Counted from the first letter of the stretch, positions 9,631 to 18,349 are shown. The stretch: 64,000 nucleotides of DNA from Ferdinandcohnia sp036962705 (GCF_036962705.1 NZ_JBALOQ010000021.1:24302-88301), one strand, 5' to 3'. The notes: generated from the sequence alone by a model not told the origin. Translations and numbers: made by a program.

Positions 9631-9703
9631 TTATGGCCAATAATTGTGATTTATGGCTGATACAGAGGAAATATGGCCAATAAATAAATTTTATGGACAA
9701 TAG
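9631..9703. repeat. Short 20-bp phased intergenic repeat
   Basis: Four units begin at 9631, 9651, 9671 and 9691, a 20-base period. Each carries TATGGCCAATA or a close variant (TATGGCTGATA, TATGGACAATA). No coding potential is seen. Confidence 0.6.
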
Positions 9704-9719
9704 CAAAATCAACAAGGAA

Positions 9720-10103
9720 CTATTTAAAGTAATCCAACTCTAGTACTTTCATATTCTCCAGGCTACGCAGTGCCCACTCCGTGCCTTCTGTTTCTAGTTC
9801 ATTCTTTGTTTTTTCCACAGCTACCTTTAAAGAATCCTTATATGCGGGAACGTCTCCTGAATATGTGCGAACCATCTTCTTTGGTACATTGGTCTGCTCA
9901 TTAAAAGCAAGCGCTCTTCTCTCTTGGAATAAAGGCACATTTACTTCTTTCGGTGAATGTATGTCCCCTTGCATTGGATGCTTTAGGACAGCCATTACCT
10001 TCACAAGATAGTGCTCAGGCTTAATTACTGTTATTTCGCCTATGTATTTTCCTGTCTTATAAATCCCTGTTACAATGTCTCCGACTTTGAATTCATTTGA
10101 CAT
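9720..10103 (-). CDS. kapB: KapB, sporulation phosphorelay-associated protein
   Basis: This is a 127-residue protein matching KapB, which in B. subtilis supports signalling through KinB to the Spo0 phosphorelay. Recognisable blocks are GDIVTGIYKTGKYIGEIT (about 8-25), HYLVKVMAVLKHPMQGD (about 31-47) and the Tyr/Phe-rich C-terminus. AAAGGAGTGAT lies upstream; ATG 10103 and ATG 10106 are both well placed, and a GTG at 10112 is too close to it. Confidence 0.85.
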   Translation of the reverse strand: MSNEFKVGDIVTGIYKTGKYIGEITVIKPEHYLVKVMAVLKHPMQGDIHSPKEVNVPLFQERRALAFNEQTNVPKKMVRTYSGDVPAYKDSLKVAVEKTKNELETEGTEWALRSLENMKVLELDYFK

Positions 10104-10245
10104 CATAATCACTCCTTTCGCAAATTACATACACAAACAACTCTCTCCATTATAACCGACCACAAACAAACAAGCATCTACAACACGCTTCTGGGTTTAT
10201 GATATAATAATAGAAGTGATATTTACGGTCGAAAGGTGTGAAGAA

Positions 10246-10455
10246 ATGCTGCTCTTAACAGTATTGAACCTGTTTCTATATTTTCCTGAGGATAAATCAG
10301 AATATATTCCAGCTGGAATAAAACTAGCCATTTGCATAATTGTTGCAATTGTTGTGTTTCGCTTATTTATCAAGCATTCAAAAAAAGAACAAGCGAAAGC
10401 TGATGAGCTTGAAAAGCAAATAATAAATCAAGATAAAAATAATAGTATGAAATAA
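10246..10455 (+). CDS. Small membrane protein upstream of yugE
   Basis: This is a 69-residue protein with a hydrophobic N-terminus and a second helix (about 25-44), then a Lys/Glu-rich tail. I chose ATG 10246, preceded by AAAGGTGTG, over an ATG 30 bases earlier. A TATAAT at 10203-10208 may be the -10 box. It lies 15 bases before yugE, so the two are probably an operon. Function is not recognised. Confidence 0.6.
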   Translation: MLLLTVLNLFLYFPEDKSEYIPAGIKLAICIIVAIVVFRLFIKHSKKEQAKADELEKQIINQDKNNSMK

Positions 10456-10470
10456 TCTCTAGGTGATCAT

Positions 10471-10731
10471 ATGGAAAATCAACAAGCAAATTTACAAATG
10501 ATGATTATGCTTCAAGAATGGGATCCTCTAGGATATGGGATTGGCTCCTATGAAACCGAAGCTGTAGATGTATTGCAGGCCGCTCATCAATTTGATGACC
10601 CAGGAAAGTTGGCTAGAAAAATACAGTCCATTTATGAATTCTCTTTTGAGGAAATCATACCACTTAAAGAATGTGAGAACATGGCTCTGAAGCTTTTAAC
10701 TATAATAAATAATGCGACATGTGAACTTTAA
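10471..10731 (+). CDS. yugE: YugE-like DUF1871 protein
   Basis: This is an 86-residue acidic helical protein. The segments EWDPLGYG and YEFSFEEIIPL match the DUF1871 family that includes B. subtilis YugE, and the gene lies beside kapB and yugF as in that species. The start is ATG 10471 with TAGGTGAT upstream. Function is unknown. Confidence 0.7.
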   Translation: MENQQANLQMMIMLQEWDPLGYGIGSYETEAVDVLQAAHQFDDPGKLARKIQSIYEFSFEEIIPLKECENMALKLLTIINNATCEL

Positions 10732-10732
10732 A

Positions 10733-10758
10733 AAAGATGGGGCAACCCATCTTTTTTA
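10733..10758 (+). terminator. Terminator of yugE
   Basis: An AAAGATGGG/CCCATCTTT stem with loop GCAA is followed by T. Confidence 0.85.
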
Positions 10759-10798
10759 TTTGGAAAGTTAAAATATGGTATCTCGGTAAACCCTCTAT

Positions 10799-11122
10799 CA
10801 TAGTCCGGATAAGGTGATGATTCGGACAGGAAGATTGTTCAATCCTACACCCGAGTCCGAATGAGTCAATGATCGGACAGGAGTAGTGCGAATTCCACAC
10901 CCGAGTCCGAATAAGGCGATGATTTGGACAGAAGTAGATGAAATTCCACACCCGAGTCCGAATAAGGCGATGATTCGGACAAGAGAAGCATGAAATTCCA
11001 CACCGAGTCCGAATGAGGCGATGATTTGGACTGGAAGAGCATGAACCCCACACCCGGGTCTGAATGAGGTGACAATTCAGACAGGAGAAGCATGAAATCC
11101 ACTCTAGAGTCCGAATAACCTA
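10799..11122. repeat. 50-52-bp inverted-repeat array, locus 1
   Basis: Seven degenerate units at 50-52-base spacing (GAGTCC at 10853, 10903, 10954, 11005, 11056, 11107; first unit at 10801). Each contains TCCGAAT, a short spacer (GGCGATG), then ATTCGGAC, so every unit can form a small stem. The reverse complement matches the array at 24698-25262. The open frames across it are by-products of the repeat. The region holds nothing else I can identify. Confidence 0.8.
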
Positions 11123-11154
11123 CATGATCCACGTTCTCGCAATTAATAATCTAG

Positions 11155-11955
11155 CTAAATGAATTCTGTAATATACCCAGCTACCTTTTCCGGACATTCT
11201 TCAGGAACCAAATGCCCCGTATTTTTAATCGAAATAAACGTAGAATTAGGTAAATCTTGATGAAGCTTTCTCCCTATCGAAATTGGAACAACCCGATCTT
11301 TTTCACCCCAAACTAACAAAGCTGGATGCTTAATTTGTTTCACTTCCTCAGACGTTAAATCTCCCTCTCGATGGCGTATCATCCGTGTTAATCCCAGAAA
11401 AATCCGATTATCCATAAATGGCTCTGTATATCCATCAATCATTTCTTGATCAATAAGGTTATGGTTGTGAACGACATTCCGTAAATTATGTAGAACACCT
11501 TGCCTCGCCAGCCTCCTCTTCACGATAAAATGAAAATAGGGAAGATAGGAAGAATAGATTAAGGACTTAGGCATCCTCTTCATATAGCCAGAGCTGCACA
11601 GCAATACCAATTTATCCACCAAATCCGGTGATTGTTTTGCAATGTATAAACAAATTTGACCACCCATCGAATGTCCTACTAAATTGATTTTTGAAAAATG
11701 AAAAGAGCGAATTAAATCGCTTACTACAATTGCTATATTCGAATAAGAGTATGTGAACCTTGTTGATTTTTCACTTTTTCCAAATGGCGGGAGGTCCACT
11801 GATAGAATTGTGTAGTCTTTTGATAGGTATGGAATTAGTCGTCTGAAACTAAAAGTTGATGATAAGAAACCGTGTAAAAACACGAGAACCGGCTTTTTTT
11901 TATCTTGTTGGTATAACTCATAATGAAGGTTTATTCCTTTTATATGTATATCCAT
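11155..11955 (-). CDS. yugF: YugF-like alpha/beta hydrolase
   Basis: This is a 266-residue alpha/beta hydrolase. The oxyanion region is FLHGFLSS (about 27-34), the nucleophile elbow is GHSMGG (Ser about 95), the acid lies in WGEKDRVVP and the catalytic His in TGHLVPEE near the C-terminus. Its place beside kapB/yugE matches YugF of B. subtilis. ATG 11955 is chosen; GTG 11970 would add five residues but stands too close to AGGAT. The substrate is unknown. Confidence 0.75.
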   Translation of the reverse strand: MDIHIKGINLHYELYQQDKKKPVLVFLHGFLSSTFSFRRLIPYLSKDYTILSVDLPPFGKSEKSTRFTYSYSNIAIVVSDLIRSFHFSKINLVGHSMGGQICLYIAKQSPDLVDKLVLLCSSGYMKRMPKSLIYSSYLPYFHFIVKRRLARQGVLHNLRNVVHNHNLIDQEMIDGYTEPFMDNRIFLGLTRMIRHREGDLTSEEVKQIKHPALLVWGEKDRVVPISIGRKLHQDLPNSTFISIKNTGHLVPEECPEKVAGYITEFI

Positions 11956-12009
11956 TGATAGAAAATCCACATCCTATATATTATAATTATCCCTATTTTT
12001 ACCAAAGGT

Positions 12010-12124
12010 TTAACTTTAATTCAGTCGGGGTTCAAGCCCCGTCTGAATAAAGTTAAAGNNNNNNNNNNNNNNNNNNNNNNNNNNNNNNNNNNNNNNCAAA
12101 TACGCCAGGCGTATTTGATTAAAA
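12010..12124. repeat. Three-hairpin dispersed repeat, copy 1 (interrupted by gap)
   Basis: The left part is an imperfect hairpin with conserved ends TAACTTTA and TAAAGTTA. The right part is CAAATACGCC/GGCGTATTTG. The middle is lost in an N-run at 12059-12096. The same ends frame the complete copy at 34931-35070, where about 64 bases lie between them, so the gap size here is only an estimate. Confidence 0.7.
12059..12096. other. Assembly gap (38 N)
   Basis: The N-run lies inside the dispersed repeat, which probably caused the assembly break. Confidence 0.95.
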
Positions 12125-12224
12125 CTCATAAAGTTTTGAATGAATAAAAAAATTTTCAATATACTGTTCATTTATCTGATATAATAAGTGACAAAATTCA
12201 TTTCAAATTATAGGGGTGACCTTT

Positions 12225-12725
12225 ATGCAATTACAGGAAAATGAAATTGAAATACTTGAGATTATTGAAAATAATGGACGACTTCCTGTAGAGACAATCG
12301 CGAAATTAGTTGGCAAAAGTGTCGATGAAGTTGATGGTATTATTCGTAAGCTAGAGGAACTAAAGATTATTGTAGAATATAACACAATTGTTGACTGGAA
12401 GAAAGTTGCAGGTCACGAAGGTGTAACAGCCATGATTGATGTCAAGGTAACTCCGAAAAAAGGCGTTGGCTTTGATGAAATTGCCAAGCGAATCTATCAC
12501 TTTAAGGAAGTAAGATCTGTTTATTTAATGTCTGGTGCATATGACTTATCTGTTGTAATCGAAGGAAAATCGGTGTCAGAGGTGGGTTCGTTTGTATCTG
12601 AAAAACTTTCTACTTTGGATTCAGTTCTTTCCACGACAACTCATTTTATTTTGAAAAAATATAAACATGATGGAACTATTTTTGATCAAGGCGAAGATGA
12701 CAAACGGATTGTGGTGACACCATGA
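12225..12725 (+). CDS. alaR: AlaR, Lrp/AsnC-family regulator of alaT
   Basis: This is a 166-residue Lrp/AsnC regulator with an N-terminal winged helix (about 5-55; NNGRLPVETIAKLVG) and a C-terminal RAM/ligand domain. ATG 12225 follows AGGGGTGA at good spacing. The gene overlaps alaT by four bases (ATGA), as in the alaR-alaT operon of B. subtilis, where AlaR activates alanine transaminase. A TATAAT at 12180-12185 may be its -10 box. Confidence 0.85.
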   Translation: MQLQENEIEILEIIENNGRLPVETIAKLVGKSVDEVDGIIRKLEELKIIVEYNTIVDWKKVAGHEGVTAMIDVKVTPKKGVGFDEIAKRIYHFKEVRSVYLMSGAYDLSVVIEGKSVSEVGSFVSEKLSTLDSVLSTTTHFILKKYKHDGTIFDQGEDDKRIVVTP

Positions 12726-13891
12726 CCTCTCAATACCTTTCTAAAAAAGTGCAAGAATTAAAGCCATCGGGAATCCGCCGATTCTTTGATTTAGCGGTTA
12801 CGATGGAAGGGGTTATCTCGTTAGGTGTGGGTGAACCTGATTTTGTAACACCGTGGTCCATTCGAGATGCAAGTATCCAATCCATTGAAGCGGGGATTAC
12901 CTCCTATACGGGAAATGCGGGACTGCTTGAATTAAGACAGGAAATTTCGGGTTATTTACAGAAATCCTTTGGTGTGGAATATTCACCAGCGAATGAAATC
13001 ATTGTCACTGTCGGTGGTAGCCAAGCGATTGATTTGGCCATTCGAGCACTTGTCGACCCAGGTGATGAGGTTATCATTGTGGAACCAACTTTTGTTGCGT
13101 ATAGCCCAATTGTTTCACTTGCTGGAGGCATCCCTGTATCTGTTCATACAAAGGCTGAAAATGAATTTAAGCTGCAGCCTGATGAAATTGAAAAAGTCGT
13201 AACGGAGCGTACAAAAGCCATAATTATTTGTTCACCAAATAATCCAACAGGTTCGATGCTTAAGAAGGAAGAGCTTGAAGCGATTGCTAAAATTGTTGAA
13301 AAATACGATTTAATTGTGATATCAGACGAAATCTATGCAGAGCTTTCCTATGAAGGCAAATATACAAGCTTTTCAAGCATTCCAGGAATGTTTGAACGTA
13401 CAATCCTTGTGTCTGGATTTTCTAAAGGCTTTGCGATGACTGGATGGCGCTTAGGGTATTCAGCAGCTCCAAGAGAAATTTCTGAAGCCATGTTGAAAAT
13501 TCACCAATATACGATGATGTGTGCTTCTACAATGGCTCAATACGGGGCGATTGAAGCTCTTCGAAATGGTCTATCGGATGTAGAATATATGAGAAAAAGC
13601 TATCGCCAGCGCAGAAACTTTTTCGTATCTTCTTTACAGGAAATTGGCCTACCCTGCCATTTGCCAGGAGGTGCTTTTTACGCTTTTCCATCCATTCAAG
13701 GAACAGGTTTATCATCAGAGGAATTTGCACATCGCTTATTGATGGAGGAAAAAGTGGCTGTAGTTCCTGGTAATGTATTTGGTGAAAGTGGAGAAGGATT
13801 TATTCGATGCTCCTACGCATCATCCCTAGAACAACTCCAAGAAGCGGTAAAACGCATGGGACGTTTCTTAAAAAACAATAACCTTGTGTAA
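12722..13891 (+). CDS. alaT: AlaT, alanine aminotransferase
   Basis: This is a 389-residue fold-type I, class I/II PLP aminotransferase. Motifs are SLGVGEPDF (about 35-43), the SPNNPTG loop (about 171-177), ISDEIYAEL and the PLP-binding Lys in SGFSKGFAMTGWRLGY (about 234). The C-terminal Arg for the carboxylate is in GFIRCSYA. Context with alaR supports alanine-pyruvate transamination. It is translationally coupled to alaR. Confidence 0.87.
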   Translation: MTSQYLSKKVQELKPSGIRRFFDLAVTMEGVISLGVGEPDFVTPWSIRDASIQSIEAGITSYTGNAGLLELRQEISGYLQKSFGVEYSPANEIIVTVGGSQAIDLAIRALVDPGDEVIIVEPTFVAYSPIVSLAGGIPVSVHTKAENEFKLQPDEIEKVVTERTKAIIICSPNNPTGSMLKKEELEAIAKIVEKYDLIVISDEIYAELSYEGKYTSFSSIPGMFERTILVSGFSKGFAMTGWRLGYSAAPREISEAMLKIHQYTMMCASTMAQYGAIEALRNGLSDVEYMRKSYRQRRNFFVSSLQEIGLPCHLPGGAFYAFPSIQGTGLSSEEFAHRLLMEEKVAVVPGNVFGESGEGFIRCSYASSLEQLQEAVKRMGRFLKNNNLV

Positions 13892-13900
13892 TAAAAAAAT

Positions 13901-13925
13901 GGACAAAACCAAAATGGTTTTGTCC
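13901..13925 (-). terminator. Hairpin after alaT, T-tract on the minus strand
   Basis: A ten-base stem GGACAAAACC/GGTTTTGTCC. The T-run follows only when read on the minus strand, so it is a weak terminator for alaT but may still stabilise its 3' end. The following bases up to 14089 hold no visible gene. Confidence 0.45.
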
Positions 13926-14089
13926 TACATACAAAAGGGGAATACTAGAAAGCCTTAGAAACTAGCTTACCCATAAAACTCCTATTTTAAACCCCTCAAA
14001 CAATCCCTTCTCTTAACAATGATAAAAATTTCCTGCTTCATAATTTCATCCCATTTTGGTAACTCTAATTAATGCGAAAAGATTTATTT

Positions 14090-14118
14090 TTGAATATCTG
14101 GTCAGTTTGTGGTATAAT
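14090..14118 (+). promoter_or_regulatory. SigA-type promoter of yugI
   Basis: A -35 TTGAAT at 14090-14095, a 17-base spacer and a perfect -10 TATAAT at 14113-14118, about 55 bases before the yugI start. Confidence 0.7.
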
Positions 14119-14172
14119 TATTTATTGCGTATATAAATAGTGTGTAAACTAAAGTTTTAGGAGTTGGGTATT

Positions 14173-14562
14173 ATGTCAGAAAAAATCGAAGTTGGAAGTG
14201 TTGTTAAAGGGAAAATTACCGGAGTGCAACCTTATGGAGCATTTGTTGCATTAGACGAAAATACACAAGGTTTAGTTCATATTTCAGAAGTAACTCATGG
14301 CTTTGTTAAAGATATTAACGAGCATGTAAAGGTTGGCGACGAAGTAGAGGTTAAAATTTTATCAATTGATGAAGCAGCAGGAAAAATTGGACTATCTATT
14401 CGTGCAACACAAGAAGCACCGGAAAAGCCAGCAGCAGCACCAAGAGCTGCAAAACCTAAAAAGCGTCCAGCACAAGCACAACAAGCAAATTCTGATACAC
14501 AAGGTTTCAATACTTTAAAGGATAAGCTTGAAGAATGGATTGAACAATCTAATTTTAACTAA
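14173..14562 (+). CDS. yugI: YugI, S1-domain general stress protein 13
   Basis: This is a 129-residue protein. Residues 5-73 form one S1 RNA-binding domain (GSVVKGKITGVQPYGAFVAL, then GLVHISE). A basic Ala/Pro/Lys-rich linker and a short amphipathic tail follow. It matches YugI (GSP13), a ribosome-associated protein. ATG 14173 is nine bases after TAGGAG. Confidence 0.87.
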   Translation: MSEKIEVGSVVKGKITGVQPYGAFVALDENTQGLVHISEVTHGFVKDINEHVKVGDEVEVKILSIDEAAGKIGLSIRATQEAPEKPAAAPRAAKPKKRPAQAQQANSDTQGFNTLKDKLEEWIEQSNFN

Positions 14563-14572
14563 GAACATGAGG

Positions 14573-14606
14573 AAAGAGGCGATTACTGAATTGCCTCTTT
14601 TTTTTA
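14573..14606 (+). terminator. Terminator of yugI
   Basis: An AAGAGGCGATT/AATTGCCTCTT stem is followed by eight T. Confidence 0.88.
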
Positions 14607-14635
14607 TATACATTTCAAATAGTAAAAAGGATATT

Positions 14636-14785
14636 CTATAAAAAGCCCTTTCCTTCCGTACCGGTTCTATTAAGAACTTCACGCATTACGACTTCAGATA
14701 AAGTATCGGCCTCCACATCTTTCAAAGTGCCACCCATTTTTTCGATTGCCGTTCTAACTCCATCTACTATCACAACATTTCGCAT
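14636..14785 (-). pseudogene. Acetyl-CoA acetyltransferase N-terminal remnant
   Basis: This is a 49-codon open frame with a good ribosome binding site (AGAGGTGAT) and ATG at 14785. Its protein (starting MRNVVIVDGVRTAIEKMGG, then EVVMREVLNRTG) is the N-terminus of a thiolase (about 390 residues). It is cut off by a TAG with no further thiolase sequence downstream. This is the broken end of a degradative gene, divergent from the Rrf2 remnant. Confidence 0.75.
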
Positions 14786-14800
14786 GTTTATCACCTCTTA

Positions 14801-15175
14801 GCCTTGTCCAGATTAAAGACATTTCAAATGCAACGCTTGTTCCCATTCCCTACTTGGAACAAATATTATTGCAGCTTAAGAGTCATGGATATGTAAAAAG
14901 TAAGCGCGGAATTAAAGGTGGATATACTTTGAAACTTGCTCCATCCGAAATAGTGATTGGAACTGTTGTCAGGGAGCTGGAAGGGCCATTAGCCCCCAAT
15001 GAGCTGTGTTAGCTTAACATCTTACGAATATTGCCCTCTCGAAGATCAGGGATGTTTATTAAAGCCGTTATGGGGTCTAATTCGAGACGTAGTTGCGGAA
15101 TTGTTAGACCATACAACATTGGAGGATTTGTTAAAAGGAAATATTTATAGGAAAGCTAGTCGTCTAGAAATATAG
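14801..15175 (+). pseudogene. Rrf2-family regulator remnant, frameshifted
   Basis: The frame beginning near 14818 encodes the middle of an Rrf2 winged-helix regulator (PYLEQILLQLKSHGYVKSKR, then GIKGGYTL). It stops at TAG 15011, while the C-terminal part continues in another frame from 15002 (CVSLTSYEYCPLED, then CLLKPLWGLIRDVV). The last parts of two frames join at GPLAP/MSC, so one indel broke the gene. The N-terminal start is also missing. The three Cys typical of cluster-binding Rrf2 proteins remain visible. Confidence 0.75.
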
Positions 15176-15560
15176 TTCATGATAATTTGACTCCCTGAAC
15201 ATGAAAAAGACCGGTTTGGTCTTCTAAAAGATTATTTATTTGTTTGACTGAAAACTTTAAATTTCCCCGTAATGGTACTGTAAAGATATATACACGCTAA
15301 TACTGCTTTTATTTCCCACCCTTACATTGATTTCGTTATATACCTTGCGACCTTGCGATTTGTTTCTAATTATTTTACAAAATTGATCGAATAGTAACAT
15401 TCCGCTGCAAACGAAGCAATTTTATTGATAGTTTTAATATCTCGTTCCCACAAGCCCCGTATCCATTGCTAAAATCACTCATTGAGCATGAAGAAAAGCG
15501 CGTGTCATTGCCGATTTTTAAAACGATTTTTATTCAATACATTTTGCTTAATGGATCCTT
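15176..15560. other. Intergenic stretch with no recognised gene
   Basis: A small hairpin AAGACC/GGTCTT near 15208-15224 may be an old terminator of the Rrf2 remnant. I see no credible coding sequence, RNA gene or repeat; the open frame near 15466 overlaps the next gene on the other strand. Confidence 0.5.
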
Positions 15561-16592
15561 TCAGATAAAACTTATTTCCTTGCCCCAGGAAAAAATTTTT
15601 TCTAACAGCTCCGTTAGATCGCCCTGGGGGTCAGAGACGTTATCTCTATTTTCCCTACATCTTTTTAAATAGACCACTAAATCTCTTTCAATCGCATGGC
15701 TTACGAATGCCATTTTATATAAAAGGAATGGATCTGTTTTATAAGTAATACCATACCTATTCATTTGATTCACGTACAAATCAATACAATGAGCCCTTAT
15801 TTTGCTGACTTTTTTTTCCTCTTTTCTCCTTAGTTTCGTTTCCACCAAAAAGGCAAGCTCAATCCATGTCGGTCCATACTGGGCCTGTTCCCAATCAATA
15901 AATCTCAGGTTCTCCAAACCACCCGCAGGCAGCGAATGGGAACCAATATTATTGGAGTGAAGATCATTATGAACAATGCTTTGCCCGGCCTCTATTAAAG
16001 CATCAAAATGGATTGAGTTTTTCATCGTGATTTTTTCGAGATCCGCGAAATGCCGCTCGTTCAATGTAATAAAATTAGCGTCTGTCTTTAATTTACTAAA
16101 CACTCTCTGTATCATTTCGAAACGTTGCTTTCTTTTGTTTATTGAATCATTGGATGTATAGTAAGGCAGCCAGGATGGAATTTTTGTGTTGTCATGATAC
16201 ATTTCAAATGTCCGAGCATGCAGGTCCGCTACCTCTGGAATAATGTAGTCAAGATGTTGCATCTGGTAACGAATTTGTTTTTTTATGATCGGAATAAACT
16301 CCATTAAAATCCATTTTCTGTTTTCTTGTGGAAGTGATTCTATTGAATATATGGTAGGCATCCATGGTGTCAGCAACGTCTGATAATGTTCATATACTTT
16401 TGATTCGACATTTGTTTCATCAATAATTTTTAGAATGACAGGCAAAGGCCGTTCAGGGTCTCCTGCCATGATCTTATATATTGTTGCTGAACGGGCTGAT
16501 CGCAAAAATTCCAACTGGAGAACTGGACCAAATTTTTTATTAAGATTTAGCTCCTCCCAATTTTTTTTAATATTTGATTCAGAAACATTCAT
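15561..16592 (-). CDS. APH/choline kinase-family phosphotransferase
   Basis: This is a 343-residue protein of the aminoglycoside phosphotransferase fold. The N-lobe Lys is in PVILKIID (about 54), the catalytic loop is IVHNDLHSNNI (about 207-217; HxDxxxxN) and the metal-binding motif is FIDWEQAQYGP. The start ATG 16592 follows GGAGGCAGTGT. Related proteins phosphorylate small molecules or act as CotS-like spore coat factors; the substrate here is unknown. It is the distal gene on the same strand as the sulfotransferase cluster, 353 bases from it. Confidence 0.75.
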   Translation of the reverse strand: MNVSESNIKKNWEELNLNKKFGPVLQLEFLRSARSATIYKIMAGDPERPLPVILKIIDETNVESKVYEHYQTLLTPWMPTIYSIESLPQENRKWILMEFIPIIKKQIRYQMQHLDYIIPEVADLHARTFEMYHDNTKIPSWLPYYTSNDSINKRKQRFEMIQRVFSKLKTDANFITLNERHFADLEKITMKNSIHFDALIEAGQSIVHNDLHSNNIGSHSLPAGGLENLRFIDWEQAQYGPTWIELAFLVETKLRRKEEKKVSKIRAHCIDLYVNQMNRYGITYKTDPFLLYKMAFVSHAIERDLVVYLKRCRENRDNVSDPQGDLTELLEKIFSWGKEISFI

Positions 16593-16945
16593 ACACTGCC
16601 TCCTTTTAAATTTTTTCCATATTTACATGTTTTCGATTTTGGGACTAATGTCTGTTTTATCATCAGGCTGTATATTTTTTAGTCTGTTAAGTGTGTGAGA
16701 ACATCAGCCAGGTTCACTAAATCCTAATTCACAAAATCAGTAACGGAACGAGAAGAGATCATACAAGTGCGATAGAGACGCATAGTCTTTTAGAGAATAA
16801 AGCTTCCACCTATTTTCTACTTGCTTATTGCGTCGCAATGGTGGCGCTCGCATTCCGAGAATGCGAGAATTTATGCCAACATTATAAATCTTTATATTCG
16901 AATTAACACAAAGATACGCAGTCCGAACATTTTTGTTTTTTTCAA
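16593..16945. other. 353-bp intergenic region
   Basis: This separates the APH-like gene from the sulfotransferase genes. It contains a hairpin CTCGCATTC/GAATGCGAG near 16848-16868 without a clear T-tract. I find no recognisable promoter or gene. Confidence 0.5.
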
Positions 16946-17608
16946 CTACTGACTAAGGCGCTGTTCAAACAGTTTTGAAACAAACTGATACAGCTTTATA
17001 TCGAGTTCATTATGTTCCTCAATCATTTTTATCACGCTTTTTGGTGTTTCTTGTTTGGAAGGTCGATTCTGTGTAATGTTGCGACTCTTTTTATACTTAA
17101 AGTTTGGCAGCCCATACACCTTTTTCATTAACTCTAAAGATTCATCGAACCTTTCCGTTAACCCGATAAACGAAAAGTCGCTAATCAAATTTTGTTTAGC
17201 TTTTTCCAAATTTATTTCCCCGCCTGCTATGCGCTTAGTTTGGTAATTTGACGTTTGTTTTTTATAATTTTGAAGGAACATATCTAAATCCATATTTATC
17301 ACTTCATCGTATTTACTACGCGCAGGATTATTTTTAAGAAAGTAATAGTAGGATAACACCCTGTCTACAGGTTCTCTCAGCATCGTTAAATAAGTATATG
17401 GCCGCGTAAAATTTTCATGAATGCCATATTCAAAATGTCCGCCTACACATTTTAATTCATCAATCCTGTCTTTTGGTAATTCATCCAGTGTTCGCCCAAA
17501 CCATGTGTTTTCTTTTCCAAATTCCTTGTTTAATATACTTCGCAGAGTACTGCCTGCAGTCTTTTGAATATGCATAAAAATTAGCAATGGAGTTTCGTTT
17601 TTCGTCAT
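16946..17608 (-). CDS. Sulfotransferase family 2 protein A
   Basis: This is a 220-residue predicted PAPS-dependent sulfotransferase. The 5'-phosphosulfate loop is FMHIQKTAGSTLRS (about 11-24) and the 3'-phosphate segment is MLREPVDRVLSYYYF (about 70-84). I chose ATG 17608, with GGAGG upstream and 22 bases after the kinase-like gene, because the two paralogues also start 8-10 residues before the HIPKT motif; an earlier GTG/ATG would overlap that gene. It is paralogous to 18350-19090 and 19087-19836. The acceptor is unknown but is probably a glycan. Confidence 0.8.
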   Translation of the reverse strand: MTKNETPLLIFMHIQKTAGSTLRSILNKEFGKENTWFGRTLDELPKDRIDELKCVGGHFEYGIHENFTRPYTYLTMLREPVDRVLSYYYFLKNNPARSKYDEVINMDLDMFLQNYKKQTSNYQTKRIAGGEINLEKAKQNLISDFSFIGLTERFDESLELMKKVYGLPNFKYKKSRNITQNRPSKQETPKSVIKMIEEHNELDIKLYQFVSKLFEQRLSQ

Positions 17609-17630
17609 TTCGGGTTTTGCCTCCATATTC

Positions 17631-18212
17631 TTAAAGATATTGTGGTATGTTTTGTTTCCAATTTTCAAACATTTGTTCGTCTATTTCTTTTACCTTGTTC
17701 AAGAACCTTTCTAATTTGCCATTTTCTCGTAACAGTCTTAAAAGCCTTGTTGGATAAGGCTTGTTTATAACGAATGAATCAGTATGATCAATTAGTTTTA
17801 TATCCCCGTTATTTGTAATAATTGCGTGCTTTACAGCAAAATTAACTTTTGTGAACTGTAAGTTTTTCATTTCCTTTAACATATGGATCATTTTATGAAT
17901 CAGATCAGTCGTCAGGTCGCCTTTTTTAATAGCCTTGTCTAAAGTGATTCCCTCGATATACTCCATGACAACATAGTTTTCACCGGCTTCATAAAGTCTT
18001 GGAAATAGAGCAGATTTGGATCCCCGTTGCAAAGCTTCAAATTCCCTTTTCGCCCTTTTCGGATCATGAAACATTTTCACACATTTTTCAGGTGAGATCT
18101 TAAAGACCGCACCTTCCCGGCCTATGCCTATTAGGGGATATTTTAATGTGTTATCAACTTGGACTCTATTGCCTTTGCCTTTCCGTATACGAATATCCGA
18201 AAAATCAAACAT
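17631..18212 (-). CDS. Kinase-fold protein (YrzF-like), catalytic loop degenerate
   Basis: This is a 193-residue protein with the N-lobe of protein kinases: a Gly loop LIGIGREGAVFKI (about 24-36), a Lys in KCVKMFHD, and the hinge YVVMEYIEGITL. Where the catalytic HxD loop is expected it has VKHAIITNNGDIKLIDHTDS, with no catalytic Asp in the usual place and IDH in place of DFG. It may be a pseudokinase or a diverged atypical kinase like Bacillus YrzF. ATG 18212 follows AGGAGGG by seven bases. It is co-directional and closely linked to sulfotransferase A. Confidence 0.65.
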   Translation of the reverse strand: MFDFSDIRIRKGKGNRVQVDNTLKYPLIGIGREGAVFKISPEKCVKMFHDPKRAKREFEALQRGSKSALFPRLYEAGENYVVMEYIEGITLDKAIKKGDLTTDLIHKMIHMLKEMKNLQFTKVNFAVKHAIITNNGDIKLIDHTDSFVINKPYPTRLLRLLRENGKLERFLNKVKEIDEQMFENWKQNIPQYL

Positions 18213-18349
18213 GAAACTCCCTCCTATGCACAATTTTTGCCTTTAAAGGTTTTACGGACGGCTTAAATCTATTTTTTGAAGACTAAATCATGAAATTAAG
18301 AAAATTCTAATGCGAGAATAGCTAGGGTTTAAATGGAAGAGGTGTTCTG

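Noticed and set aside
10700..11132. Three overlapping minus-strand open frames with PNHRLIRTR-type repeats
   Set aside because: By-products of the 51-bp repeat array; no start signals.
13901..13925. Strong intrinsic terminator for alaT
   Set aside because: The hairpin is perfect but the T-run is on the opposite strand, so I rate it low for alaT.
15466..15672. 68-codon plus-strand frame
   Set aside because: Antisense to the end of the phosphotransferase gene and no ribosome binding site.
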